DNA of 64,000 nt, taken from assembly GCF_026230105.1 (NCBI RefSeq), contig NC_079482.1, positions 3,844,001 to 3,908,000 of the forward strand. Direction: 5' to 3'. The position numbers were made by a program, and so were the translations under genes. The stretch's first letter is position 1; every line of letters begins with the position of its first letter. The notes under the pieces are model-generated. The model was not told the origin of the DNA. It saw only the letters and a program-made list of their open reading frames with translations, and ran no database searches. The DNA comes from Diorhabda sublineata. Taxonomy: Eukaryota > Arthropoda > Insecta > Coleoptera > Chrysomelidae. Below, piece by piece: positions 12,184 to 24,026 of the stretch.

Positions 12184-12775
12184 ATCAGTAAATTTCTCGT
12201 TAAATTGAAAAAATCTCCGACTGGGTTATATATATGGTTACAAGAGACCTATGGGGACAATTCTCTATCTTGTGTGCGTGTTTTTGAGTGGTGTAAGCGT
12301 TTTAGTGAGAGCCGAGCGAGCAATGACGATGACCAGCGCCCAGGTGACCCGAACTCCGGGAAAAGTGACCAAAATCAACCAAATTGTGCGTGCAGATCGT
12401 CGAATGAGCATCTGGATGATTGCCGAGGCTGTAAACGCCGATAATTAAACGGTTAGAAGAATTTTACAGGAAGAATTACACATGACAAAAGTCTGTACGA
12501 AGTTGGTGCCAAAAAATCCGACTTCTGACTCCTGACCAAAAGCTCTTGGTCAACGGGTTTGCTCAAATTTCCTTGAAAGGTTAGAAAAAGATCTGCTTTT
12601 AAAAGAAACCCGATTTGAAGCGGTAAAGCAAAAAACGGCAGAGCTCCTAAAGGCCATCGGCCATCACCAAAGAAGACTTCCAGCACTGCTTCGATCAATG
12701 GACAAAACGTATGGAAAAGTGTGTGGAGAGGGTAGGGGAGTATCTGGAAGGGGAGCATTCGAATGTAGAATAATT
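12184..12775 (+). pseudogene. mariner transposase, catalytic core deleted
   Basis: The N-terminal helix-turn-helix region is clear: FLVKLKKSPTGLYIWLQ, then VFEWCKRFSESRA and DDDQRPGDPNSGKSDQN. The next frame gives VRADRRMSIWMIAEAVNAD, then VRRILQEELHMTKVCTKLVP. The text then runs straight into the extreme C-terminus (RFEAVKQKTAELLKAI; FDQWTKRMEKCVERVGEYLE at about 12690-12750). The ~200-residue part with the three catalytic aspartates is absent, as in typical internally deleted mariner derivatives. Frameshifts occur near 12340, 12440 and 12660. Confidence 0.8.
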
Positions 12776-13094
12776 TTCATAATAAAACCCTTTTTCGTAA
12801 CCAGTTATTTGATAGCCAGACCTCGTATATCTGCAAATGTTGTTCATTTGATCTTTTTAAAGACATTTCGTAACATATATCCTGCGCAGATGGCTTTATT
12901 GATTTAAGCCACCGGCTATCTGAAAATGGATTCAAAAAGTAATTTCGAAGCGAAATATTCAAAAACTTTCTTAATATTATGGGGTCTATCTTTTTAAAAA
13001 TACTAATATGTCATAATATTTCCTAAAACGTACGTTCAATATAAAATAATAAAAAGACGGAATTGAAGATTTTGCTTATTATGACACTAAGTGG

Positions 13095-13595
13095 GGTTCT
13101 ACACCTCACGGCAAACTACTACAGCATTAACTACCATATTTCTCAGTCAGATCAAGGCAAAGACCAAATTTATGATATCCAGCAGGAAAATTGAACAGGA
13201 CACTCACTTCAAATACCTTGGAAGTATTTTTTTTGCCCTCGAAGTAATGCTTTTCGCACAGCGGGTTCTACAATGCTGTGAGTTTATGTGCAACTTTCCA
13301 GCATATAGTTCACGCTTTCCTTATCCTATCCTTCAGCTCTTTCATCTCCATATTCGATCGTACACATTCGTACTACAGGACGTATCCCGGATGATCCCTT
13401 CTGCGGCATTAGTTCAAATACCTTGAAAGTATTGGAAGTCTTTGCAATGATAACCTGACCATAAGATAATGCATAATTGAATGCTCGTGGACTCTAAAGT
13501 CCAGGACGATGAACCAATTGGAGGCAATCGAACTTTGGTTTCCCAGAAGGATGTCTCTTATTCCATGTTATCAAATTTAGAGACGTAGAATCAGA
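13095..13595 (+). pseudogene. LINE shards, RTE-like
   Basis: Two short pieces are visible. The first, about 13155-13240, includes HFKYLGSIF, the conserved YLGS step of RTE-like elements. The second, about 13490-13560, reads MNQLEAIELWFPRRMSLI, which corresponds to the EAFELWxYRRMLxI step. The 13250-13480 stretch between them is not recognisable and may be an insertion or decayed sequence. Confidence 0.5.
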
Positions 13596-13623
13596 ATCAG
13601 AAAGCAAGGATGCCTCAATAATA

Positions 13624-13905
13624 CAATATGGAGAAACAAACATATTCGAACGGAAACTAAGACTAGAATTTATAAAGTTGTTAAAGACTACACAGCAGAA
13701 ACGCGACCGGACTCGTCCAAAACGCAACGAATGCTGGAAACGGCTGATATGAGAATACTGAAGAGAATCACGGGGAATACTCTGAGAGATCGAATAAATA
13801 GCTACTACATTAGAACAACATGTAATGTGGAGAAGATTAACGAGTGGAGGAGAAGTGTCGGTCGACCCCGGAAAAGATGGAGCGTCAATATAACTTAAAA
13901 GCCCA
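13624..13905 (+). pseudogene. 3' coding end of an RTE-like LINE
   Basis: One continuous frame reads KTRIYKVVKDYTAETRPD, MLETADMRILKRITG, LRDRINSYYIRTTCNVEK and INEWRR, then a shifted RPRKRW. This is the characteristic C-terminal part of RTE-type polyproteins, downstream of the RT. It ends shortly before the AAATAAATAAACA tract, a plausible 3' tail. Confidence 0.7.
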
Positions 13906-15285
13906 ACAAAATAAATAAACAGGCAGAATTACCTATAGGAAAGATAGAAGAAGAAGAAACGAGAATGTTCTACGACGAGCAAACGCCAAAAGGTCGTAAA
14001 ATGCTGAATAACATCATATCTCGATCATCTTTTGAGATGATAAATATCGTCTACTACAGTTCATACTCAAGAGCAAGATTGAGCGGTGCCGTAGAGTTGA
14101 TACAAAGCAACAGTAGTGGCTCAGAAATATTTGAGACTGGAACGGCATTAGAAGGACTGGTGAACGTTTTCGCTTGGCAGAAGACGGTACAGATTTGAAG
14201 CCAGACTCAAACCACGATCATCTGATTGATATTTGACAACCCAACCACGCTATCATGAATTTATTTTTATTATAAATGAAAAACAAAAGTATACAGAGCT
14301 AGAACAAGATGTTGGAATCGATGTATATATAATTTTTTGAAATGTTATTAATTTAGTACTTCTGGGACCACCCTTGTATATATACAACGAAATTATATGC
14401 ATAACAACTACCCTGAATAGGATGAAATGGTGATTTTTATTACTCAATCCTTTTATATTGTGAAAAAAAGTCACCCTACACAGAATGTCTAACAACGTGT
14501 GCGAATATAATTGATCTGAATTTTCTAGAAGAGTGATTGGTTCCTTTTAGGATTAAGCAGCAGTTACAGTGTATTTTCGTGTATGTGTTCACTCATCTAT
14601 ATGATTTCTTGAAAGCGGAGAAACCTACTAAAAGGAAATTTATAGTATACGTTCAACACCGACGAGTATGTACAACACTAGGAGGTGATATACAGAAATT
14701 TGTTTATAAATAAACTTGTTATTACTTGATAGCTTGTCCCAAATGAAATAAAAACACGCTGAATTACTTGAACATCTATTTTACTGACGAATTTTCGTTT
14801 ATATTTGACTCATTAAGCGTCCAATGTTGGCTGAAAATTGGACGAAGGCTGGAACCTTACCAAAACTTATCTAAAGAAATAAAAACGCGGCAAAAAAGTA
14901 ATCAACAGTATACAACAGATATAAATAAGGCGTTCAGTTATCATTATCCTGTTTTGTTCTGTCTCTCTAACAGCCTTGACCCATTATTGATAGTGACTTA
15001 ATTATGACCTTAGTATTTAACACACGAGCTGACTGATGCAACTGGGTCAATATGTTTATTGAAAACTGGGAGAAGGACTGATGCCGGAAATTACGGGGTA
15101 TTGAATCCTGTCAGATGTCTCCCGGCGAGTCTGTTCGTCGTCTATTCTAAATAAACGTATTTGAGAATGATTTTCATTGAAAAATATAAATTTCTAAAGT
15201 TCTAGAATATATGGATATCAAGAAGTATTAATGTCAAAAAAGAATGATATCACAAAACTTAATTGAAAAAATATGTTGACGGGAC
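13906..15285. other. Unrecognised, with one possible mariner end
   Basis: At 14357-14373 cttctgggaccaccctt matches, in the opposite orientation, the ends of the DD34D mariner copies at 51430, 60430 and 63852. Two frames near 14770 (SVQCWLKIGRRLEP) and 15045 (GSICLLKTGRRTDA) resemble each other but I could not place them. Confidence 0.3.
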
Positions 15286-15289
15286 GGAA

Positions 15290-15440
15290 AAGCAGTCAAG
15301 GTAGAGGATTCCGAACGGCAAATTTGCTCTGGAAAAGTGGTGGCGATCGTTTTTTGGGAAAGTTGCGGGATTGTGTTCATTGAGTATCTTCAAAACGTTA
15401 AAACGACGGTAGCATCGCTACAAAAAACGTATCGAATCAA
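15290..15440 (+). pseudogene. mariner transposase fragment
   Basis: The frame contains GKVVAIVFWESCGIVFIEYL, which corresponds to the GKVMASVFWDxxGIIxIDYL block just before the second catalytic aspartate. The conserved FWD is FWE here. No other part of the protein is nearby, so this is an isolated fossil. Confidence 0.6.
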
Positions 15441-16177
15441 AAGGATACTATGTTGGAAAATTAAAATGATAATGTCGGCAAAAAATGTCTCATTTCTATC
15501 TTAGAATCTTCATAGACAACCACAGAACTTCTTTAGTGTTAAAAACGCCCATTGAAAGTGTTAACTTGTAAATCAAATTATAATCTGTCATTAAACGGTA
15601 TGAAGTTTTCGAATATTATTCATATATTATAAAATTGTTTCTATATGTTGAATTGTATTTTTTCAATTACCCAAACATTTAGAACATTTTAAAGTAACAT
15701 ATGGAAGTTAACATACGAATGAAAAAGCTCTCCTGAAATATCTTCCGTCAGATATGTTGCTGCTGTTGTCCTTTTAAAAGTTTAGAGACAAAGGATAATA
15801 TCGCTGGGTTGAAAAATCTCATAAAATGAACGATGCTACTGTTCGTAAGGTTCATTAAATGTGTTTAAGTTGCAGAAACTATTCGTTGCACGCGAAGGCA
15901 CCTACGTATCTATGAGCTCAAGTTTTGTCGTCATTTCACACAGAATTGTTTTAGGATAAAGATACTGCTTGATTCTTTATTGTCTGCATCGCAACAAAAT
16001 CTAGAATTTCTATTTAATTTGAGGTAAATATATTATCGCTAGTAAAATAATAAACGATGGAATTTATTATACAAACCTTGTTTGAATGACCCCTATAACA
16101 CTTTAAACGAATAGCATACAAACAATAGTAGGGAAGATAGGATTTGAAGTTTATATTAAAGCCGAACAAGCTCAAAC
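15441..16177. other. AT-rich spacer
   Basis: I see no gene or repeat that I can support before the tandem array begins. Confidence 0.35.
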
Positions 16178-17445
16178 TGTATCTTTCTGGTATATAGAAG
16201 GTTTGGAGTTAGCGTAAGAAGATGGATTGAGCATTTTTGGACCAAAATTTCAGCTCTCTATGCCACCTGGTAAAACACTCACAGTTTTTTAGGCTATAAA
16301 GTACATTAATCAGGCAGATCCTTCAGTCAAAAGAATATTTACATCTTTGATAACCATGTGGTCTTTAAGATTATGAAAGGCTTTTAAGTGCATGTCCAAG
16401 AGAGCGTGGGAATGCAAACAAACTATAACTGCATGTCTTTAGTATACAGAAGATTTTGAGATAGCGTCAGAAGCTGGATTGAGCATTTTTGGACCAAAAT
16501 TTCAGTTCTCTATGCCACTTGGTCAAGCACTCACAGTTTTTTAGGCTATAAAGTACATTAATCAGGTAGACCTTTCAGTCAAAAAAATATTTACATCTTT
16601 GATAACCATGTGGTCTTTAAGATTATGAAAGGCTTTTAAGTGCATGTCCAAGAGAGCGTGGGAATGCAAACAAATTATATCTGCATGTCTTTAGTATACA
16701 GAAGATTTTGAGATAGCGTCAGAAGCTGGATTGAGCATTTTTGGACCAAAATTTCAGTTCTCTATGCCACCTGGTAAAGCGCTCACAGTTTTTTAGGCTA
16801 TAAAGTACATTAATCAGGCAGATCTTTCAGTCAAAAGAATATTTACATCTTTGATAACCATCTGGTCTTTAAGATTATGAAAGGCTTTTAAGTGCATGTC
16901 CAAGAGAGCGTGGGAATGCAAACAAACTATAACTGCATGTCTTTAGTATACAGAAGATTTTGAGTTAGCGTCAGAAGCTGGATTGAGCATTTTTGGACCA
17001 AAATTCCAGCTCTCTTTGCCACCTGGTAAAGCACTCACAGTTTTTTAGGCTGTAAAGTACATTAATCAGGCAGACCCTTCAGTCAAAAGTACATTTACAT
17101 TCTCTCTGAAAACCAAATGGCCTTGAAGATTCTGAAGGCTATTAAGTGCACGTCCTAAAGAGCGTGGGAGTGCAAACAAACTATAACTACATCTCTATAG
17201 TATACAGAAGAGCTGGACATAGAGTAAGAAGCTGGATAGAGCATTTTTGAATCAAACTTCTAAGTCTCTATGCCATCTGGAAAAGCACTCACAATTTTTT
17301 GGGCTAGAAAGTACATTTTTCAAGCAGACGCTTCAGTCAAAAGTACATTTACATTCTCTCTGAAAACCAAGTGGCCTTGAAGATTCTGAAGGCTATTAAG
17401 TGCACGTCCTAAAGAGCGTGGGAATGCAAACAAACTATAAATGCA
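16178..17445. repeat. Tandem array, five copies of ~252 bp
   Basis: The block cacagttttttaggctataa recurs at intervals of 252, 252, 252 and 254 bases (for example acagtttttt at 16281, 16533, 16785, 17037 and acaatttttt at 17291). Copies 2 and 3 are nearly identical; copies 4 and 5 are more diverged, notably over attctctctgaaaacca. No stop-free frame runs through, and no ribozyme or tRNA-like core was seen. It is a short satellite block directly upstream of a LINE RNase H fragment. Confidence 0.9.
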
Positions 17446-17720
17446 GTAACGGAAACAAAATGATCTTTATGTATCTACCAGGCCATCAGATTATACCGGA
17501 CAATAACAAAGCAGACAGCTTTGCCAAAATAAAACCATGACTCAATATTTTTGAACAGAGCTCTACAGTAGCATTAGGAGATGTTACAACAACAACGAAG
17601 TTATTGTTGTAAGATCAGATTGAGTCGTATTGAAGAAAGGTTCCAGGCCTCAGGCAATCCAAAAGATTCGTAACCATACCAGCTAAAAAATTTGAAGATT
17701 ACCTAAACGTATTCCTTATT
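17446..17720 (+). pseudogene. LINE RNase H domain fragment
   Basis: The frame MIFMYLPGHQIIPDNNKADS followed by FAK matches the C-terminal RNase H signature (VPGHxGIxGNExADxLAK) of Jockey/R1/I-type LINEs. Downstream KVPGLRQSKRFVTIPAKK looks like the linker that follows RNase H. The domain is truncated on the left at the tandem array. Confidence 0.6.
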
Positions 17721-18227
17721 TGTGGGAATACCAAAAAATGCGCTTCGTTTCCAAGCATAAACAATGTGTGGTTTGCCATATTTGTAAAAAAGTAAATAAC
17801 TATTGTTGACGTTACTGCCGTCTAGACTCACTCAACCCCCCTTGTCATCAAGAATAAACAAAGCATATAATCCCTCGTCCCCTATAGTGCCCCCTATGGT
17901 TGGTATGACTCGGAGCGTTGCCGAAATACTGCTTCAGTCAATTCTGCTTTGTACGTGATAAGTCATAGTTTATAGTTGAGGTGTGGGCGGTCAGGGTTCA
18001 CTTCAGACTACCAAACGTCGTTCTTCTCAATAGAAGCCAATCAGACACTCTTACTTGAATCACAAGGCTTGATCAGGTGTTTGAACAGCACCCGTGTGAT
18101 AACTGGGATCTCACAGATGACGTGGTCTAGATATAGTGTGGAGATGAAGTCTTAGATGACCGCGTCCAAACTTCGCGCCTGTTTGAGTCCCTCTATTTGT
18201 GACTCAGCTTGTCTATCTTCGCAGAGT
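17721..18227. other. Less AT-rich, unrecognised
   Basis: Base composition is more balanced than the surroundings, with blocks such as actcactcaacccccc. I see no coding continuity and no LTR boundary that I can support. Confidence 0.3.
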
Positions 18228-18490
18228 CTACTTCCAAAGCAGACTACTGAGAGATGTAATAGGAACAAAGGTTAAATAGGTACTGAAAGGGGCAAAATTT
18301 GTATGTTTCAAACCAGGAGATTTTTTATTATTTGTAACTGTGTTGATAGTCTTCTTTAAGTACTTGAGGACGAGTTTCTCTTCACCTTTCACTGCTTCAA
18401 CAGAATATTTCATTTTTTCTAGCCGTTGCCTCACTGTTACTATGAAAAAAAAACGATTTAAATACGGCTACACTGATTTGTTTACAGTAG
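18228..18490 (-). pseudogene. mariner 5' end with terminal repeat
   Basis: On the minus strand caaatcagtgtagccgta (18464-18481) matches mariner ends at 38966-38990 and 43142-43165. It is followed about 45 bases later by a frame beginning MRQRLEKMKYS, which aligns with MRQRIVVKF after the 38.97-kb copy. The remaining 50 codons are too decayed to identify. Confidence 0.35.
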
Positions 18491-18659
18491 TAAGTAATTA
18501 GAATGTAGAATTGGGTTTACGTTGGAAAACTGAATCATATCTTGATAAGAACTGTTAAGGACTAATGTGTATTGTCAGTTCTTTGAGCAGAAACCTTCAA
18601 GCTCAAATAATGAATAGAATACGAATGAGCAAATTACAAAGGTAAAATGGAAATTGTTT

Positions 18660-18865
18660 AGTAAGATTCACAGATTGAGGCTAGGCAAAAAAGATTTTGA
18701 AGTGGAGACCTTGGCAGGACGCACTCAGTTGTAGAGGACGTCCACCAACTAGATTATTCGACGATATCAAGAGTATGCAATCAAGCTTGAGGAATGGCGC
18801 ACCAAACCGATTCAGATGGACTCAGTTGAGACCAACAGTAGACTCAGATGAGCTGAATGATGTTG
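18660..18865 (+). pseudogene. 3' coding end of an RTE-like LINE
   Basis: The open frame at 18697-18909 contains CRGRPPTRLFDDIKS and NGAPNRFRWTQLRPTVD, matching the GRPPTRWxDDIxK...AxDRxxWxxL C-terminus of RTE-like elements. Only this 3' end is present. Confidence 0.65.
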
Positions 18866-18909
18866 GTACAGTCTTGATACGTTTAATATTGATCTACTTG
18901 AACTTTTGA

Positions 18910-20460
18910 TCGGATAATATTTACAGAAAATATTTTGTTGTGGAAACCTTCTTCATTAAAACAAATATAATTTAGTCGTTTCAAAATCGATTTTCGTGTT
19001 TCGGATTCTTTACACTGAAGGTTTTTTTCCTTTCATTAGTGTTTACGCAATTATTTATTCATTATTTATAGAAACATTAATTATAACCATGCATACCGTA
19101 TAGTTGTACATATATGCTGCCGCCAGGCGAACCAATTAATTCCTAATAGGTAATATCGGACACATTTGCGTTCAAGATAATTCACAGCTCCAGTTTCATC
19201 GAGGATAACACGTAGATACCGTATAATTAACTAATAGCTTCCAGGAAACAAAATTGTTCAACTTAAGGGTTAGGACATGTTCTGATTAATTACCTTTCAT
19301 GTTTCAAAAGATTCCGCCATTGATGGAATAGATAGAGATATCAAATTAATTAGATATTTTCATAGATTATACGTCTTTTGAACTAGATCTGAAAACAAAA
19401 TTTGAATTTTGAACACTTATTAAGGAGATAATATAATTTCATAAATTCGTACGATTGTCCTTACTAGACACCGTTCTAGGGAAAGGATAAATCAGTATTT
19501 TAATACATACATTTGCGGAAGAAGCCGATAAATTGGTAGAAACATTTACTGACGGTTTATTGACATCTCAGTTCTCTGAGGTTTGCTGCAAAATAAATTT
19601 ATGTTGTAGCGTTTAGTAGCGTATTGTCTTTGAAAAAAATTCAAAATGAATCGGGTAGCATTTCTTCTGTAGGAGGAAAAGCAGCCTATACTGCCACCCA
19701 GTACTGGTACAAGTGCCGCCCGCAAGCACTAAAATCTACTCCAATCATGTCACATGTATTCCTCCGCGAGACCCATCGTAAGGCATTAGCTGATTGGCTT
19801 TTTTTTCTTGATCCAACCCAATCAGTTGCTTCTCCCCATATATGTAATACTTCTTCATGGACTATTTCTGTAAGTGGAAGCTGTTCCGATTAAGGAAGAC
19901 AGAAAGATAACGCTTTCTCTATCCTCCGAGGCTCCAGCTCGGTTCTGCGCATTCTCAAACATGCGCTATCTGTACTAGGTATCTGGAACGAAAGAGAAAA
20001 TAGTATATTGTCGGCACTGAAAAGTCTGGCCATAGTTCACGCTTTGTAACATTTTTGAGTCTACGTAATAGGGATTCTTTAAAATAGATTTTAAACTGGT
20101 AATGGCTTGTAATAACAAAAAAAGACATTATTCCAAGAATAACGGTGGTCGTCCATACAGTTCTCATTCGATATCAAATATCCCGCCAGAACGAGGATTA
20201 GGTTAGGTTGGATGAATCATGCAGATGCTTTGAGCCTTTGAGCAGAAACCAAATATCATACTCTATAGATGTTGATATAATATAAATAGTTGCAGTGCTA
20301 TTTGTTACTTTCCTCATAGACCATCTTGAATTATTCGTTAAGTCAAAAATTATTTTCATGAAAGCGGTTAGGTCATTAAAAAGAGCGTAATTGAAAACTT
20401 CGGAGGATCCTGGGTGATCGAGGTTCATGTTATAACAATTTAAGAAATACTGTAAGCTTC
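18910..20460. other. No assigned gene
   Basis: A minus frame of about 60 codons at about 19693-19885 (QLPLTEIVHEEVLHIWG, then KKSQSANALRWVSRRNT) looks protein-like but I do not recognise it. A second minus frame at 19955-20167 starts with a hydrophobic stretch (VILGIMSFFVITS) and is also unassigned. A ttaggttaggtt run lies at about 20199-20210. Confidence 0.25.
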
Positions 20461-20465
20461 TGAAG

Positions 20466-20790
20466 ATCAAGCACGTCCTTAACACCAATACAACTCAGAG
20501 AGCAAACGGGTATTATCTGTCTGCCTGTAGCGAGGAAAAAGATACTTCCAAAGGTTTGAATGCAACTACAACATCACAGTACGAGATAATATTTGGCTGG
20601 GAGTGTATCTGAAGTCGTTTTGGCTCAAGACTTGAGTTTGCCAATAGACAAACGTGACGATCTCACAAATTGACATCAGAAGTCAAGACAGGGGGACGCA
20701 AATTTGAGGAGGGAGATCAAGTTTTGATTCGGAGTATCCCAGTATCAACTATACAAAGCAGCAGTAGGAAGTTATTACCTAAGGGGTGTT
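20466..20790 (+). pseudogene. Ty3/gypsy-type integrase fragment
   Basis: The frame starts IKHVLNTNTTQRANG, the step around the third catalytic residue of retroelement integrases, but the glutamate expected after PRANGQV is gone. It continues ATTTSQYEIIFGW, and in another frame FEEGDQVLIRSIPVS and SRKLLPK, the region after the catalytic core. This is a decayed C-terminal integrase piece with no LTRs identified around it. Confidence 0.6.
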
Positions 20791-21416
20791 ACCTCTATTG
20801 AGCTAGAATTTGTTGAATAATCCCGACTCTATAGATATTTTTGTAGCGACTGTCTACAGAAACTGCGGTTTTTCTTCATTATGAATGGTTGGCGGTCCAG
20901 CTAATGACATTTTTTAAGTGCTGTCATCTGGACTTTCATTTTCACTCCATGTATTCCGATTTACTTGTAATTGAATTCACTTTGTCAATTAATTCAAAAC
21001 TAAACTGGAAAAGTTTGTTAATCAATTTATGGTAAATTTGGCTGAGGTTATTTATATCTTATCCATCATTCACAGAAAATTCACCTTGTTTGATCCAAAC
21101 CAACGATGATGGTTAATTCTAGGTACAGGATGATAAGTTGGCCCTTATCGTTTTTGTACTTCGTCGTTTCTGCATCAATGTAGAGATCAGGCTATTCAAT
21201 AGCCTGATCTCTCGCACTATGTGTCACTAGCGATACATCCTACTCCGTCCTTCGCATCGAACGTCCTTGAGACAAGGCTCTCAGCTCTCAAATCTCGAGC
21301 ATTAAGAAAGACATGCTTCTCGTCTCCGTATGATCCTCTGCAAGCGTGGTATTCCGAGGACTTATATTAGAACAGGTAAATACCCATATCCAGACAACAT
21401 TTGTATAAGGTAGTAG
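20791..21416. other. Unrecognised; contains a strong hairpin
   Basis: I see no coding signal that I can support in this stretch apart from the hairpin listed separately. Confidence 0.3.
21182..21212. repeat. Perfect 15-bp-stem hairpin
   Basis: The 15 bases agagatcaggctatt are followed by a single c and then the exact reverse complement. A one-base loop cannot form as such, so the tip would open by a pair or two. It is not followed by a T run and is not inside a recognised element. Confidence 0.7.
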
Positions 21417-21704
21417 TTAAAAGGGAAGGTCCACATTCCCTTGGCAAACTCCTTCTATATCTTTTGCCATCATTGCATTCTCAATCTCAGTTTTGATATG
21501 GTGTACACCCTTATTTTCGTTTCTTGTTCGGTGATAGATGCACTTACTTTTCTCAGCTAGTTCCTGAATAGGCAGCATTCCTGCAATTACTTTGGCAATC
21601 TCTTCCAAGATCGTACGGATGGTACTTATTACTTGGGGTGCACTCAACCGACATGAGTTAATGGAGTAAGAAAAAACTAACTTGTTATTTCGCTGTGTCT
21701 TCAT
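21417..21704 (-). pseudogene. LINE reverse-transcriptase C-terminal fragment
   Basis: The 95-codon open frame contains CRLSAPQVISTIRT, IAKVIAGMLPIQELAEKSKC and IYHRTRN. This resembles the AxxVIAGxxPIxxLAxERxxIY step in R1/LOA-type LINEs, downstream of the RT thumb. The frame is free of stops but lacks both flanking domains. Confidence 0.5.
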
Positions 21705-22775
21705 CCTAGTTATAATTTGGTAATGATAACAAATAATATTATCATTACAAACAACTATAGTATTGAAGAATATATCAAGTAGAGTTTATATTCTAATCCT
21801 TGTAAACATTACTTTTTTGTGATTTTATAAATATCAGTCTCGATCAGTATTAAAATAAGATCGAGGGCCTTTCTAGATTATCAAACTAGCGTCATCATTT
21901 CAAACACAAAATGCGCTACGTATACAAGTCTCTGGAATATTTTATCTTTATGTTTATCTGCATTTCCAATGACTCGCTACTAAAGAAATGTCTTACTTAA
22001 CATCGGCGTTTTTTCGTAAGAGTACATCCCTATCGTTAAACTAATCGCAAATCGTCGCGCAACGACATAAGCCTAAAAAGGCGGCTACCATATTCAATTT
22101 CCATTATTTTTTATTACCTTCGCAGGATTTTGATAAGATGGTGGAGGACACTTGAAAATACAACGTGGGGCTTCGTTTTTATTCTTTCAAAGAATTTTCA
22201 TGAAACAAGAATTGAAGTGGGTAAAGTTCTCGCGTATTGTTTCTCTCTGTTCATCTTTCATTTGTCAACATCGCCTTTCCACAGTTGGGCTTCGGTTGAT
22301 AAAAAAACTGGAAATGCTACTTAATCAGGTTGAAGTTTGAAAGTTTAAACAAAAGCTGATAGTGTCAGTTTTAAATTGATGTAGATTTTGTCGGGTTGAT
22401 TTTTTTAAAGATTGGGCACGTCGTAATATAAATTTTGCAGCTTACCGCACGTATCTAGCTTTCATAATAGTGCTTATATAACTGATGTCTTCATGTAACG
22501 TTTCAATCGTTTGCTGACGTCACCAGCGCCGATTAAATTGCGCCCGACAATCTACAGCAGCTTCCACACTACGTTGTTTTGTTTTAGAATACTATTGCGT
22601 CGTATTAGTTTTTTTTTTGTTAGAATGTTGGAGCTTGGATGGAGGAATGTTCGTTACGAATATTGTATTGTACCAAAAATCGTAGGTTTCCCTATTATAG
22701 GTACATAAAACAATTACCAAAACTCGCTTTCTGTGTTTTATTCTGTTTCAATGATTTCTGTATGTTTATGATTAA
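21705..22775. other. AT-rich, unrecognised
   Basis: Frames at 22130-22340 and 22511-22708 show no conserved motif. Nothing else was seen. Confidence 0.3.
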
Positions 22776-23180
22776 TTATAAAGTTTTTGCCCACTCTATA
22801 GGGCGGGAAAAAACTTTCGGTATACTCCATCGATGTGAAGTGGAGATAGGACACTTCTTTCTGACTTCCATGTCCACTTTGTCCCAGAACAACTCAATCG
22901 GGTTGAGGTCGGGCGACTGTGATGGCCAAAATCTTACTTTCAGTACATTAACATTTCTTTCAAATACTCTGCACGGCTTTGAGGAATGCATGGGATCTTT
23001 GTTATGCTGAAAGATAAATTATCCACATTTTTTTTCTCAAAATTCCTCAAAAACCATCACCGAGCCTCCGCCGTATTTGTGACTTTCTCTCTCTTATTAT
23101 TTATGCCACCCTTGCAAAAATGCCAACTTCTCTTAATCTCCTTTTCACTATAGAAGTACTCAAAAGCAGATCTCTAGATT
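22776..23180 (-). pseudogene. Tc1-like transposase, decayed
   Basis: Reading from 23180 down gives the paired-domain end VKRRLREVGIFARVA, then a jump to KYGGGSVMVFEEF, then FIFQHNKDPMHSSK, and finally WPSQSPDLNPIELFWDKVD in the 71-codon frame at 22776-22991. In FQHNKDP the residue expected to be the second catalytic aspartate is asparagine. The final glutamate in NPIE is kept. The region with the first aspartate is deleted. Confidence 0.8.
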
Positions 23181-24008
23181 CATTGATTTGAGCTGCTGGT
23201 GAGTCATCGATCATGTTTACTGATCAATATTCAGTTTATATTCAATGGTCGTGGTTTTTCGAGGTCGCCAATTAACATAACGAGTCCATCTATAGTTTTT
23301 TTGTTTTGCTAGTTGTATTTATATATACAGATATACTTATAGATGTTTCAGAAAAAATATTACATGATGGAACGTTTTTATAAGCGCGTTTTAAAATCTA
23401 AATGGATCTTACTGTATATAATTTTTTCCTCAACAATAAGAGCCATATCGTCCGAAAGGACTGGAAAGTAATTATTTGCTTTCGGTATATCTCGTACCGC
23501 CACAAAATATCTGGGAATGAAATACACTTTCCATAATGACAGCTGGAGCTTCGGTTTACCATTCCATTCAACAGCACCAGGTTTAAAACGCCATCTCGTG
23601 GGAGATTCAACTTGCAAACTAAGAGATACTGTTAGCTCAGAAGGAAAAGAAAATTGAAATCGATCGATAGTATTTAGAGCTTTCTTTCATCTTCTCGAAT
23701 TTAGTATTCTATTTTCGTTATTCGTCATGTTAAGAGCGGATTGGATGACAATTTTTAGATATTCTAAAGTGAAAGGTGAATTTGCAACGGTTTTTTTAAC
23801 CTCTGTGACGACGTTTGCATAACAATTTAAAATAATATTCCATTAGATTTTTGAGTTAATTGGATTATAACAGTGTTGAGGTATATAATTTTTTTAGCTA
23901 CAAAAAAGGTTCAAAAGGAATTTTTCAATATGGAATCGCGGGTAGAATAAATCCAAATAAATATAATACTTGTTAGAATCGTTAGAGTGAATTGATTGAA
24001 TTTGAAAT
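23181..24008. other. Unrecognised; may include LTR remnant
   Basis: The two overlapping minus frames at 23378-23617 have no recognisable motif. If the primer-binding site at 24009 is real, an LTR should end at about 24008. A candidate TATA stretch (ggtatataat) lies at 23880, but I could not define a left LTR edge. Confidence 0.25.
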
Positions 24009-24026
24009 TGGCGCAGTCAGCGAGAT
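24009..24026 (+). promoter_or_regulatory. Retrotransposon primer-binding-site-like sequence
   Basis: tggcgcagtcagcgag resembles the tRNA-Ser-type primer-binding site found just after the 5' LTR of several gypsy-group elements (core TGGCGCAGTC). No gag frame follows, so it would mark a nearly erased element. Confidence 0.4.

Noticed and set aside
14768..15110. Tc1-like transposase remnant (SVQCWLKIGRRLEP and GSICLLKTGRRTDA)
   Set aside because: The two phrases resemble each other and faintly a Tc1 block, but no other motif supports the assignment.
21182..21212. Rho-independent terminator
   Set aside because: No T run follows and the genome is eukaryotic; it is just a palindrome.
22639..23010. 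123-codon plus ORF as a gene
   Set aside because: It runs antisense to the Tc1 pseudogene, whose motifs on the minus strand are unmistakable.
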